From IMG/VR virus record IMGVR_UViG_3300020202_000175, positions 1 through 33,552 of that record: 33,552 nucleotides of DNA. One strand, given 5' to 3'. Shown here one piece after another: positions 5,537-13,191 of the stretch. The DNA is from a virus. The notes under the pieces were generated by a model. That model worked only from the letters and a program-made list of their open reading frames with translations, ran no database searches and was not told the origin of the DNA. Each line of letters opens with the position of its first letter. Within the stretch, counting starts at the first letter, position 1. Both the position numbers and the translations under genes were made by a program.

Positions 5537-6775
5537 ATGGCGCGCACGCTAGCTGAAGACCTTTGCGGCACTGGCCTTTCGGCGGCCTCTGCCGAGTTGA
5601 TCGCGGCAAATATTCTCGCCGCCGAAGAGGCACAGGGCACTGCGGTCGAGAAGACCGGCGACACCATGACCGGCCCGCTGAATATCGTCCAGGCGGCAAA
5701 CGGTCTGAAGGAATGGCTTGCAAAATATGACACCGGCAGCGGCCACAGCGACGCGCCGACCACGCTTGTAAACGGCACCTACCTCCAGGTCGGCGGGCGC
5801 GAGTTCGGCAACAACAGCTATCGCGGGATCGGTTACGGATATCTGCAGTCGCCGGGGCAGGCTCCGCCGGTATGGGCTGGCATCAAGGAGACCAATCCGG
5901 CCGATGCGACCGCAGGCGGATTTCTCATCGCCACTCGCAACACGACGGGCAACAACGACGTTCCGATCGATCGGTTCGAGGTGACGTCAACCGGGCAAGT
6001 TGTTTCCTACGGCGAGTTCGATGTCCTGCAGAATGTAGCAGGCATCAAGACCCGGTTGGCGATGAAGCTTCCGGGCACTCAGAACGATGCGCCCACGACA
6101 TTCGGCATTGCCGCGACCTATCTTGGGATCGGCGGCGGTGAATGGAATACCAACTCCTATCGCCTGATCGGCTTCGGCTACATCGCTGCGGTGGGCAACC
6201 AATATCCTGCGGTGATTGGCTATCAGGAAACCTCGATCACCTCCAACACGCGCGGCGATCTGGTTTTCGGCGCCCGGGCCAACAACAACAACGAGGCGCC
6301 TCCGATCCTGCTGCGCATTCGCAGCGACGGCCAGATCATGGCCGAGAGCGCGACTTACGTCCCGACGCAGCCGAAGTCGCTCGTTCCCAAGGACTACGTT
6401 GACTCGCCCGTCACCAAGCAGCCTGCGCCAGCAGCGACGACCAACACCGCGACCCTGACGGCTGCGGAACTCCTGACCGGCATCATCTCCGGTACGCCGA
6501 CCGCTGCGGCAATCTACACCCTGCCGACCGGCGCCCTGCTGGAGACCGCGTTGCTTGCCATTCATCCCGGCTTGGCGAATGACGATGCCTTCGATTTCAG
6601 CGTGATCAATCACGGAGCCGCCGGCTTCACCATCACGCTGGCTGGCGCGGCGGGATTCGTCGTGACAGGCGGCGGGAGCCTCATCGTCCAGGACAGCACG
6701 ACCGCCACCAGTGCGGGCAGGTTCCGTGTCCGACGCACCGGGGCGAACGCCTATCAGCTCTACCGGCTGGCATAG
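5537..6775 (+). CDS. Tail fibre protein 2
   Basis: The start is ATG 5537, although the frame is open back to 5198 inside the previous gene. It is supported by the N-terminus MARTLAEDLCGTGLSAASAE, which matches that of fibre protein 3 (MTRTIAEDIMGTGVSAATAS). Two copies of the roughly 97-residue fibre repeat follow at residues about 56-153 and 169-265 (cores TYLQVGGREFGNNSYRGIGY and TYLGIGGGEWNTNSYRLIGF). The C-terminal third is Thr/Ala-rich and beta-like, ending RFRVRRTGANAYQLYRLA. It lies 23 bases after fibre protein 1. It probably forms or decorates the receptor-binding fibre. Confidence 0.85.
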   Translation: MARTLAEDLCGTGLSAASAELIAANILAAEEAQGTAVEKTGDTMTGPLNIVQAANGLKEWLAKYDTGSGHSDAPTTLVNGTYLQVGGREFGNNSYRGIGYGYLQSPGQAPPVWAGIKETNPADATAGGFLIATRNTTGNNDVPIDRFEVTSTGQVVSYGEFDVLQNVAGIKTRLAMKLPGTQNDAPTTFGIAATYLGIGGGEWNTNSYRLIGFGYIAAVGNQYPAVIGYQETSITSNTRGDLVFGARANNNNEAPPILLRIRSDGQIMAESATYVPTQPKSLVPKDYVDSPVTKQPAPAATTNTATLTAAELLTGIISGTPTAAAIYTLPTGALLETALLAIHPGLANDDAFDFSVINHGAAGFTITLAGAAGFVVTGGGSLIVQDSTTATSAGRFRVRRTGANAYQLYRLA

Positions 6776-6811
6776 GACCGATAGTCGCCCGCTTTTTTGA
6801 TCGCGTGGAAG

Positions 6812-7390
6812 ATGACCAGAACGATAGCGGAAGACATCATGGGGACGGGCGTGAGCGCGGCTACGGCCAGCCTGCTCACCTCTGTCTTCCGCAAGTTCAC
6901 GCTCATTCCGTGGAATGAGATATCTGGCAAGCCGAGCACGGTCGCTGGATATGGGATTTCTGACGCCTTCAGCGGCGCCTATTCTGATCTGACAGGAAAA
7001 CCCGCCACGTTCCCCACACGATGGGGTGATGTCAGCGAGAAGCCAGCGGTAATCGCGGCCGGTGTGGACCAAGCTGCGGCGCGCGCCTCAATAGGCGCGG
7101 GCACGTCGAATCTAGCTTTGGGCACCGTGGCCGGCACCGCCTCAGAGGCAGGGCACGTTCATGGCGCAGCGACGCCGGCAGCCGCGGGGTTTTTGTCGGC
7201 GCAAGACAAGGCGAAGCTGGACGGTATTGCTGTAAGTGCAAACAATTACGCTCTGCCCACAGCAAACGCCAGCACGCCTGGCGGCGTGAGGCAGGGGCCG
7301 GCCGTGGCAAATGTGTTGCTGGTGCCCACCGCGGCCGACTTTAACGCGCTGCTGAATTCGCTTCGCGTCGCTGGCGTGATCGCGAGTTGA
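6812..7390 (+). CDS. Tail fibre protein 3 (short)
   Basis: This protein of 192 residues shares its first 20 residues with fibre protein 2, which decides the start at ATG 6812 rather than the codon at 6797. The middle is typical of fibre shafts: IPWNEISGKPSTVAGYGISD, then a GHVHG motif (metal-binding GxHxH-like, as in collar-type fibres) and AAGFLSAQDKAKLDGI, a widespread phage-fibre sequence. The C-terminus ADFNALLNSLRVAGVIAS matches the end of fibre protein 1. It looks like a chimera of fibre 2's head and fibre 1's tail, perhaps a short fibre or an adaptor assembling with both. Confidence 0.82.
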   Translation: MTRTIAEDIMGTGVSAATASLLTSVFRKFTLIPWNEISGKPSTVAGYGISDAFSGAYSDLTGKPATFPTRWGDVSEKPAVIAAGVDQAAARASIGAGTSNLALGTVAGTASEAGHVHGAATPAAAGFLSAQDKAKLDGIAVSANNYALPTANASTPGGVRQGPAVANVLLVPTAADFNALLNSLRVAGVIAS

Positions 7391-7392
7391 AG

Positions 7393-7584
7393 ATGCGCGA
7401 CGCGAAACAGAAGGTCGCTCGCGCGCTAGCTGGCAAGGAAACGAAGCAGCAGGCGAAATACAGCACGGGCACGCCGGCCGAGCATTGCGCCATCTGCGAA
7501 TACTTCGAGAAGCCCAATCGCTGCGACATCGTAGCGGGGGAGATTTCGCCGCAGGGTTGGTGCCGGCACTTCGAGGAAGACTAG
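7393..7584 (+). CDS. Small cysteine-rich protein, HiPIP-like
   Basis: The 63-residue protein has four cysteines in the order CAIC, then C after PNR, then GWC: EHCAICEYFEKPNRCDIVAG is followed by EISPQGWCRHFEED. Spacing and the ISPxGWC ending resemble high-potential iron-sulfur proteins, which hold a 4Fe-4S cluster, and small phage homologues of them. A zinc site is an alternative. The N-terminus is basic (MRDAKQKVARALAGKETKQQ). ATG 7393 is preferred over TTG 7387, which overlaps the preceding stop. It lies between the fibre cassette and the packaging genes; any role in the virion is inferred. Confidence 0.68.
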   Translation: MRDAKQKVARALAGKETKQQAKYSTGTPAEHCAICEYFEKPNRCDIVAGEISPQGWCRHFEED

Positions 7585-7617
7585 AAACTAAGCCAATCCG
7601 ATCAGAAGGAGACGGCC

Positions 7618-7896
7618 ATGGACAGCAGCGACGCAATCCCCTTGAACGAGATTCTCGGGGTCTTAACCGAGGAAACGCCGACCAATCACCTCCGAGGGCG
7701 CCGGGCCGGTGGGAGAGTGGTTTTTGAGCAGCGCTGGCAGGTCATCGATCATTCGCGCGGCGCAGTGCGAGAAGAATGGCGTCCGCTACCCGTCGTTGAC
7801 GATCCGAACGAATTAACCGCAGGCCAGGCCCAGAGAGGGATGCTCAGAAGGCTTTGGGCCGCGCTTGGCTTGTTCAAGGGCCGCTCCAATGGCTAA
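7618..7896 (+). CDS. Small hypothetical protein before the terminase genes
   Basis: The 92-residue product starts at ATG 7618 behind a strong ribosome site (AGAAGGAGA, spacing 6). It has an acidic N-terminus (MDSSDAIPLNEILGVLTEET), a basic centre (RGRRAGGRVVFEQRWQVIDH) and a C-terminus that may form an amphipathic helix (RGMLRRLWAALGLFKGRSNG). It overlaps the small terminase start by 8 bases. I do not recognise a family. The position suggests a packaging-associated or regulatory protein, without direct evidence. Confidence 0.65.
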   Translation: MDSSDAIPLNEILGVLTEETPTNHLRGRRAGGRVVFEQRWQVIDHSRGAVREEWRPLPVVDDPNELTAGQAQRGMLRRLWAALGLFKGRSNG

Positions 7897-8368
7897 GCCG
7901 AAGAGCAAGGGGGGGAGACCGAGCGTCTACAAACCGGAGTTCGCCGAGCAGGCAGCAAAGCTCTGCGCATTGGGTGCGACCGACTTCGAGCTTGCCGATT
8001 TCTTCGAGGTGGACACCCGCACGGTCTATCGCTGGAAGAACACTCACGAGGAGTTTTGTCAGGCAGTCACGTGCGGGAAGGATAGAGCCAACGAGCGAGT
8101 CGAGCGAGCGCTTTACAATCGCGCGGTCGGCTACACCTTCGAAAGCGAGAAGGTGTTCCAATTCAAGGGCGAAATTATCCGAGCTGCGGTATCTGAGCAT
8201 GTGCCACCTGACCCGAGCGCTGCGAAATTGTGGTTGACCAACCGCAAGCCGGACGACTGGCGCGACAAGCAGCAGCTTGAGCACACAGGCAAGGACGGCG
8301 CCCCGCTCGTCCCGGTGATGAATGTTACAATCGGCACTCAACCTGAATCTGCACCCGAAGCAGGGTGA
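7889..8368 (+). CDS. terS: Terminase small subunit
   Basis: The 159-residue protein matches the phage small terminase type. A basic N-terminus (MAKPKSKGGRPSVYKPEFAE) leads into a helix-turn-helix (about 20-50; LGATDFELADFFEVDTRTVY then RWK). A helical region with ERVERALYNRAVGYTFESEK follows, and the C-terminal part contains AKLWLTNRKPDDWRDKQQLE, a typical ending of this family. It recognises the packaging site on DNA and stimulates the large subunit. An earlier in-frame ATG (7865) lies deep in the previous gene, so ATG 7889 is chosen. It overlaps the large terminase by 47 bases, as is common for the pair. Confidence 0.9.
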   Translation: MAKPKSKGGRPSVYKPEFAEQAAKLCALGATDFELADFFEVDTRTVYRWKNTHEEFCQAVTCGKDRANERVERALYNRAVGYTFESEKVFQFKGEIIRAAVSEHVPPDPSAAKLWLTNRKPDDWRDKQQLEHTGKDGAPLVPVMNVTIGTQPESAPEAG

Positions 8369-9839
8369 GGCGCTTCAAACACCCGCAACCGAGGTTCTTT
8401 ACGGAGGGGCAGCCGGCGGCGGGAAAAGCCATCTGATGCGAATTGCAGCGCTGATCTGGTGCGCCAATATTCCGGGGCTGCAGGTCTATCTCTTCCGGCG
8501 CATTCGGGACGACCTGGTCAAGAACCACATGGAGGGACCGAAAGGTTTCAGGTCTCTTCTCGGGCAGTGGGCGAGTGACGGTTTCGTTCAGATTGTTGAA
8601 GACGAAATCAGGTTCTGGAACGGCAGCAAGATTTATCTCTGCCACTGCAAGGACGCGAAGGACATCTACAAATATCAGGGCGCTGAGATCCACGTCCTGA
8701 TGATCGATGAACTGACGCACTTCACCGAGCGCATGTACCGTTTTCTGCGGTCTCGCGTGCGAATGGTGGGCGTGGCGCTTACAGGCGCATTCCAAGGCCG
8801 GTTCCCGCGTATTCTCTGCGCCTCGAATCCCGGCAACATCGGGCATCTCTGGGTCAAGGAGAAATTCGTAACGTCGGCTCAGCCGCAGTCAGTCTGGAAA
8901 ACGCCGTCATCCGATGGCGGGATGCTGCGCCAGTATATCCCGGCTCGCCTGGACGATAATCCATCCATGATGGAGGACGATCCGAGCTACGAGGAGAAAC
9001 TTGAGGGTCTCGGATCAGCGGCGCTTGTTCGTGCGATGCGCTTCGGTGACTGGGATGTGGTCGAGGGCGCGTTCTTTGATCGCTTCGATCGGCAAAGGCA
9101 TGTGGTCGCGCCGTTCGTCATTCCGCAGCACTGGACGCGCATCCGCGGATTCGACTGGGGATATGCGGCGCCCTTCTCGGTGGGGTGGTGGGCTGTTGCC
9201 TCGGAGCAGCTGCAGGTAGGCAATGCGATACTGCCGCGCGGCTGCCTGGTCCGGTATCGGGAATGGTACGGCGTAAAATCGGATGGCACCGGGCTCCGGC
9301 TTGAGGCGGAGGACATCGCGGCGGGCATCAAGGCCCGCGAGGACGAGGGCGAGAAGATTGCCGCCAGTGTGGCCGACACGGCCATCTTTGCAGAGGCCGG
9401 CAATGCTTATGGCTACCGAGGCCCAACCATAGGTGAACGTCTCGGCCGGGCTGGTGCGCCGTTCATGCCGTCCGACAAGCGGCGCAAGAACGGTTGGGAC
9501 CAAGTGAGAGGGAGACTGAAGGGGGACAAGGAAGGAAACCCCATGCTCGTCGCGTTTTCGACGTGCCTGGATTTCATTCGAACGATCCCCGTGCTTCAGC
9601 ACGACGAGTTGAACCCGGAAGACCTCGACACCGAGAGCGAGGACCATATCGCCGACGAGACGCGCTACGTGTGCATGTCTCGGCCGATGGCAGCGGAGAG
9701 CCCCAGCGACAACCGTGTCATAGTAGAGGGGCCGCGTGGTCCCGTGGCGATGAAGCCCCGTCCCAAGGTGCTGACCGAGATGACCTACAGCGAGTTCCAC
9801 AAAGCCATTCGGCCGCAGCCGGAACGGGATCGCGTCTAG
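8322..9839 (+). CDS. terL: Terminase large subunit
   Basis: The 505-residue protein is the DNA-packaging motor. The ATPase domain carries Walker A GAAGGGKS (29-36), Walker B VLMIDE (125-130) and the coupling motif CASNPGN (166-172). The C-terminal RNase H-like nuclease has its first acidic residue in RGFDWGYAAP (D278), a second in SVADTAIFA (D352) and a third in the HIADETRY segment (D445). These are the positions expected for metal-dependent cleavage of concatemers. The length is normal for the family. It starts within the end of terS and is followed by the portal gene after 16 bases. Confidence 0.95.
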   Translation: MLQSALNLNLHPKQGEALQTPATEVLYGGAAGGGKSHLMRIAALIWCANIPGLQVYLFRRIRDDLVKNHMEGPKGFRSLLGQWASDGFVQIVEDEIRFWNGSKIYLCHCKDAKDIYKYQGAEIHVLMIDELTHFTERMYRFLRSRVRMVGVALTGAFQGRFPRILCASNPGNIGHLWVKEKFVTSAQPQSVWKTPSSDGGMLRQYIPARLDDNPSMMEDDPSYEEKLEGLGSAALVRAMRFGDWDVVEGAFFDRFDRQRHVVAPFVIPQHWTRIRGFDWGYAAPFSVGWWAVASEQLQVGNAILPRGCLVRYREWYGVKSDGTGLRLEAEDIAAGIKAREDEGEKIAASVADTAIFAEAGNAYGYRGPTIGERLGRAGAPFMPSDKRRKNGWDQVRGRLKGDKEGNPMLVAFSTCLDFIRTIPVLQHDELNPEDLDTESEDHIADETRYVCMSRPMAAESPSDNRVIVEGPRGPVAMKPRPKVLTEMTYSEFHKAIRPQPERDRV

Positions 9840-9855
9840 CGTCCAGAGGATTCAC

Positions 9856-12018
9856 ATGGCCGAACCCGACGCTACCGCCGAAGAGGATGCAGAGGCGGCA
9901 GCCAACCCCGCTACGTCAGAAGCTCGCTCTGCAAAGGAATGGCTGGAGGAAATCCAGCAGGCCGAGCGCGACCGCTTGAAGTGGCACAACCGCGCGAAGA
10001 AGATCGAAAAGCTCTATCTCGAAGAGCGTTCCGAAGCTTTACGGATGAAACGGCAGTACGCGCTGCTCTGGGCCAACGTGTCGGTGCTCCAGCCGGCGGT
10101 TTATGCCCAGGCGCCCAAGCCGGTTGTGACGCGTCGCTTCTCGGACAAGGACCCGCTGGCAAGAGCGGTTTCGGAGGTCATGGAGCGGTCGCTGACCACG
10201 CTCTTCGACTTCGGCAACATCGATAGCTGCCTGCGGTCGGTGCGTGACGATTTTCTCGTGGTGGGGCAGGGGACTGCATGGGTTCGCTATGAGCCCAAAT
10301 TCTCGACGCAGACGTTCAACATCGACGGGAAGGCCGTCGAGCAGGAAGTGCTTGCCGATGAACGGGTCGCCTTCGATTTCGTGCACTGGTCGGACTTTGT
10401 GTTTCCGAAGGCGCGCAGATGGGAAGACCTCCCTTGGGCGGGGCGCCGCGTCTACATGGACAAGAAGGCGCTTACCAATCGCTTTGGCCGGGAAAAGGCC
10501 GAGGCGGTCATGCAGGCTTATTCGGCCAAGCAGGGAGATTTCTCAGGCCCGGCCAAGAAGCCGCGCGAGCAGGCGTGCATCTATGAAATCTGGTCGAAGC
10601 GGGACGGGGAAATCCTCTGGCTCGCGAAGGAATATGGCGAGGAGGTACTAGACCGGAAGCCTCCGCTCTATGACCTGCAGGGCTTCTTTCCCTGCCCAAA
10701 GCCGGCGTTTGCCACGCTCCCGACCGACAATCTGGAGCCGGTGCCCGACTATGTCTACTACCAGGACCAGGCCGACGACATCAACAAGCTGACGGCGCGC
10801 ATCGGGGCGCTGGCGGACTCACTGAAGCTGGTTGGCTTCTATCCTGCGGGCGCTGAGGGTGGGGTTTCCGACGCCATCGAAATGGCATTGAGTGCCGGCA
10901 CGGATAACCGGCTCATTCCCGTGCCGTCGTGGTCGGCATTCGCCCAGGGCGGCGGTTCGGCGCAGCTCGTCCAGTGGCTACCGCTCGAAGTGGTTCTTGC
11001 CGTCCTTCAGGGCTGCATTGCCGAGCGCAAGCAACTGATCGAGGACGTGTTCCAGATCACCGGCCTGTCGGACATTATTCGCGGGTCTACTGATCCACGT
11101 GAAACGCGCGGCGCGCAGCAGATCAAGGCCCAGTGGGGCAGCATCCGAATTCGGGACCGGCAAGCGGAACTGGCCCGCTACGCACGCGACCTGACGAGGA
11201 TTGCCGCGGAGATCGTCGCGGAGAAGTTCCAGCCGGAAACGCTGTGGCGCCTTTCGCTTATGGAGTTCCCGAGCACCGAGCAAAAACAGACGGTGCAGGC
11301 CGAGATGCAGAAGCGCAGCCAGATGGAGGCGCTGCTTAAGCAGCGGGCGGCCCAGGCGGAGCAACCGCCGCAGCCCGGAATGCCGCCTCAGCCTCAACAG
11401 CCCATGCCGCAGCTTCCGCCTATCCCGGATGAAATCCTGGAGATGATGCAGAAGCCGGCGCAGGAGGAAATCATCGCCCTGATGCGGGACGATCGCCTTC
11501 GCTCCTATCGCATCGACATCGAGACGGACTCGACCATTGCGGCAGACGAGCAGGCCGAGAAGCAGAACCGCCAGGAGTTCGTGACGGTGCTCGGCGGAAT
11601 GCTTCAGCAGGCCGTTCCGGTGGCTACGCAGGTGCCCGAGCTCGTTCCGGTGATCGGCCAGTCGTTGCTGTTCCTCGTGCGCGCCTATCGGACGGGACGC
11701 CAGCTTGAAGACGTGATTGAGCAGACGATGGACCAACTCGCTCAGAAAGCGAAGCAGTCGGAAAATCAACCACCGCGGCCCGACCCGAAAATGGAGAAGG
11801 TGAAAGCGGACAAGGAGCTTGGCGAGAAGGAATTGCAGCAGGAAGGCCAGATCGCCATGACGCGCGAAAAGCGTGAGGCGATGGTGGCTGCTGGCCGGCT
11901 TCAACTCGATCGAGAGGCGGCTCAGACGGATGCCGTTCTGGAGCAGGAGAGGATTCAGGCGCAAGCGGCCGAGCGGATGCTGAAGGCCGTGCAGCAGCCC
12001 CAGATGAGGCCGCTATGA
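9856..12018 (+). CDS. Portal protein (P22-like type)
   Basis: The 720-residue protein follows the large terminase, the usual site of the portal. The N-terminal helical part (KEWLEEIQQAERDRLKWHNR) and the segment NVSVLQPAVYAQAPKPVVTR fit P22-type portals, as does the region around VYYQDQADDINKLTARIGAL. The portal forms the dodecameric ring at the capsid vertex, docks terminase and conducts DNA. Residues about 490-525 form a Pro/Gln-rich linker. The last 100 residues are a long charged coiled coil (EKVKADKELGEKELQQEGQI onward), resembling the barrel extension of P22 portals. The stop overlaps the next start as ATGA. Confidence 0.9.
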   Translation: MAEPDATAEEDAEAAANPATSEARSAKEWLEEIQQAERDRLKWHNRAKKIEKLYLEERSEALRMKRQYALLWANVSVLQPAVYAQAPKPVVTRRFSDKDPLARAVSEVMERSLTTLFDFGNIDSCLRSVRDDFLVVGQGTAWVRYEPKFSTQTFNIDGKAVEQEVLADERVAFDFVHWSDFVFPKARRWEDLPWAGRRVYMDKKALTNRFGREKAEAVMQAYSAKQGDFSGPAKKPREQACIYEIWSKRDGEILWLAKEYGEEVLDRKPPLYDLQGFFPCPKPAFATLPTDNLEPVPDYVYYQDQADDINKLTARIGALADSLKLVGFYPAGAEGGVSDAIEMALSAGTDNRLIPVPSWSAFAQGGGSAQLVQWLPLEVVLAVLQGCIAERKQLIEDVFQITGLSDIIRGSTDPRETRGAQQIKAQWGSIRIRDRQAELARYARDLTRIAAEIVAEKFQPETLWRLSLMEFPSTEQKQTVQAEMQKRSQMEALLKQRAAQAEQPPQPGMPPQPQQPMPQLPPIPDEILEMMQKPAQEEIIALMRDDRLRSYRIDIETDSTIAADEQAEKQNRQEFVTVLGGMLQQAVPVATQVPELVPVIGQSLLFLVRAYRTGRQLEDVIEQTMDQLAQKAKQSENQPPRPDPKMEKVKADKELGEKELQQEGQIAMTREKREAMVAAGRLQLDREAAQTDAVLEQERIQAQAAERMLKAVQQPQMRPL

Positions 12019-12317
12019 CCTACGCATGGATCGACCTCGGCGACGGCCGGCAGGTTTACCGCCGCGTCGATAGCCAAGAGCGTGCCCGCTCGCATCTCCC
12101 GAGCCCGATGATCCGGTCGGATAGCCTGGACAATGTTTGGAACCCGGTGGACGGCAAACGCTACGACAGCAAATCGCAGTACGAGCGCGCCGTGAAGGAC
12201 GCTGGCTGCGAGATTGTCGGCAACGATGCAGGCCACTGGAACGGACCTGCGAAGCAACGAAAGCCCGAGGGCATCAAGCAGGACTTGAAGCAGGCCCTCG
12301 CCGAGCAGGGGTTCTGA
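12015..12317 (+). CDS. Small hypothetical protein downstream of the portal
   Basis: The 100-residue product begins MTYAWIDLGDGRQVYRRVDS and contains NVWNPVDGKRYDSKSQYERA, then VKDAGCEIVGND. A WxPxDGKxYDSxSxYxRxxK pattern is common in small phage proteins encoded near portals or terminases; their function is not established. The gene starts with an ATGA overlap with the portal, so it is translationally coupled and probably made in comparable amounts. It may be a minor head protein or an assembly factor; this is inference. Confidence 0.7.
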   Translation: MTYAWIDLGDGRQVYRRVDSQERARSHLPSPMIRSDSLDNVWNPVDGKRYDSKSQYERAVKDAGCEIVGNDAGHWNGPAKQRKPEGIKQDLKQALAEQGF

Positions 12318-12319
12318 AA

Positions 12320-12610
12320 GTGGCGGACGACCCCAGACGTGAGGCGCGCGCCACCTGGCTTCGCGTTCTCAAAGGCAATAACGGCCTCGGCTGGGGCCAA
12401 TATGTGGGCGACTATCGGGGTTCCTACTATCACCTGTTGAACGTCAGCGACGAAGCCAACGTCATCGCCGAGATGATCTGTGCAAAGCGCGATCTCTGGA
12501 AACAAAACCAAGCCGCAGCAATCGCCCAAACCGTTCAGTTGATGCTGGACGACATCGACGTGGCGAAACAACCGTCGAAAGGACACGGAAATGACCGCAA
12601 GCACCAGTGA
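12320..12610 (+). CDS. Small hypothetical protein (GTG start)
   Basis: The 96-residue product starts at GTG 12320, two bases after the previous stop, with AGGGG about 9 bases upstream. The frame is open further upstream, but only inside the preceding gene. The sequence includes RATWLRVLKGNNGLGWGQYV, then DYRGSYYHLLNVSDEANVIA, and ends in a helical, basic segment. No family is recognised. Its place in the portal-scaffold interval suggests a head-related or packaging accessory protein. Confidence 0.62.
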   Translation: MADDPRREARATWLRVLKGNNGLGWGQYVGDYRGSYYHLLNVSDEANVIAEMICAKRDLWKQNQAAAIAQTVQLMLDDIDVAKQPSKGHGNDRKHQ

Positions 12611-12794
12611 TTTGACCGGCGTTGGCACGCCGCCGGCTCAGGCTTTCCGGCTCGGATATCAGCCCCATGTCGGTAACCCGACAGGCAGCGTGATCCCGTC
12701 CTATATCGGGCAGGAGCTTTTGGATACGACCGGCAAGATTTGGTACAAATCAGTCGGGCTCACGAACGCCGACTGGCGGGCGCTGAATGCTTAG
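12591..12794 (+). CDS. Small putative virion-associated protein
   Basis: The 67-residue protein contains PSYIGQELLDTTGKIWYKSV followed by GLTNADWRALNA. The form GQ-x-LDT-x-x-x-WY-x-x-GLTNADW-x-L recurs in small or modular phage structural proteins, often as a beta-hairpin tip or decoration domain. AAAGGACACGGAA precedes ATG 12591, giving a fair ribosome site. It overlaps the previous gene by 20 bases and is the last plus-strand gene before the scaffold unit. Confidence 0.65.
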   Translation: MTASTSDLTGVGTPPAQAFRLGYQPHVGNPTGSVIPSYIGQELLDTTGKIWYKSVGLTNADWRALNA

Positions 12795-12997
12795 GCGGCT
12801 GCCCGCCCTTGCGACGGTAGGAAATGCCGCTTGGCCGTAGCGGGCAGCCCTTCGTACGCGGCTTGAACCCTGGCTGCACTGGCGTACTTGTTCGTATTGG
12901 CGATCAGGACCTTCAGGCATAGCGCCAGTTCGTAGGTCGTGATGTCTTCGGCCGGGTTCCACTGAAGTTGGAATTGCGGTGCTGACATTGCGTTCAT
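12791..12997 (-). CDS. Small hypothetical protein on the minus strand
   Basis: Read on the minus strand from ATG 12997 (a second ATG at 12988 is an alternative start), this gives a product of 68 residues containing FQLQWNPAEDITTYELALCL and KVLIANTNKYASAARVQAAY, then LPATAKRHFLPS. The amphipathic, protein-like pattern and the absence of a competing plus-strand gene support it. It faces the surrounding operons and overlaps the end of the preceding plus gene by 4 bases. Function is unknown. Its C-terminal codons overlap the inverted repeat at 12797-12849. Confidence 0.55.
   Translation of the reverse strand: MNAMSAPQFQLQWNPAEDITTYELALCLKVLIANTNKYASAARVQAAYEGLPATAKRHFLPSQGRAAA
12797..12849. repeat. 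10-base inverted repeat with 33-base loop
   Basis: GGCTGCCCGC (12797-12806) is the exact reverse complement of GCGGGCAGCC (12840-12849). It sits at the 3' end of the minus-strand gene, just after the plus-strand gene ending at 12794, so it could slow or end transcription from either side. No T-run follows. The TGCCCGC core recalls the arms of elements A and B, but the rest differs. Confidence 0.4.
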
Positions 12998-13013
12998 CCC
13001 GTTGCCAGTGAGA

Positions 13014-13094
13014 GAGGCAGGCCGGGCGCAACTTCCGGCTAAGTGATGCTGGGTACCTGTCAGCACGCGTGTCCGCTTTCCACGCCGCTGCCTC
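13014..13094 (+). repeat. Cloverleaf-like structured element, copy C
   Basis: The 81-base element is closed by GAGGCAG (13014-13020) and CTGCCTC (13088-13094). Inside are three hairpins: GCCGG/CCGGC (13021-13039), TGCTG/CAGCA (13047-13065) and GCGTG/CACGC (13067-13085). A related copy on the minus strand at 33198-33062 has the same closing arms and the same first and third hairpins almost base for base, with a different middle arm. It lies between the minus-strand gene and the scaffold gene. It is tRNA-shaped but lacks a T-loop consensus and a CCA end. Confidence 0.6.
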
Positions 13095-13097
13095 CAG

Positions 13098-13126
13098 TTG
13101 AGTTTCTACACCGAAACACCTGAAAT
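13098..13126 (+). promoter_or_regulatory. Candidate promoter for the scaffold-capsid operon
   Basis: TTGAGT (13098-13103) and TGAAAT (13121-13126) are 17 bases apart; each matches four of six sigma70 consensus positions. The pair sits right after element C and about 65 bases before the scaffold ATG, in the only large plus-strand gap of the virion block. Expression of capsid genes from here is plausible but untested. Confidence 0.35.
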
Positions 13127-13191
13127 CCTCAAAGGTTTTTCACCAAGCCTCCCGGACACATCAACCGGAACGGCGCAACCCCCAAGGACCA

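Noticed and set aside
13014-13094. Calling element C a tRNA gene
   Set aside because: The third arm has a 9-base loop without TTCRANY, there is no CCA and no recognisable anticodon loop.
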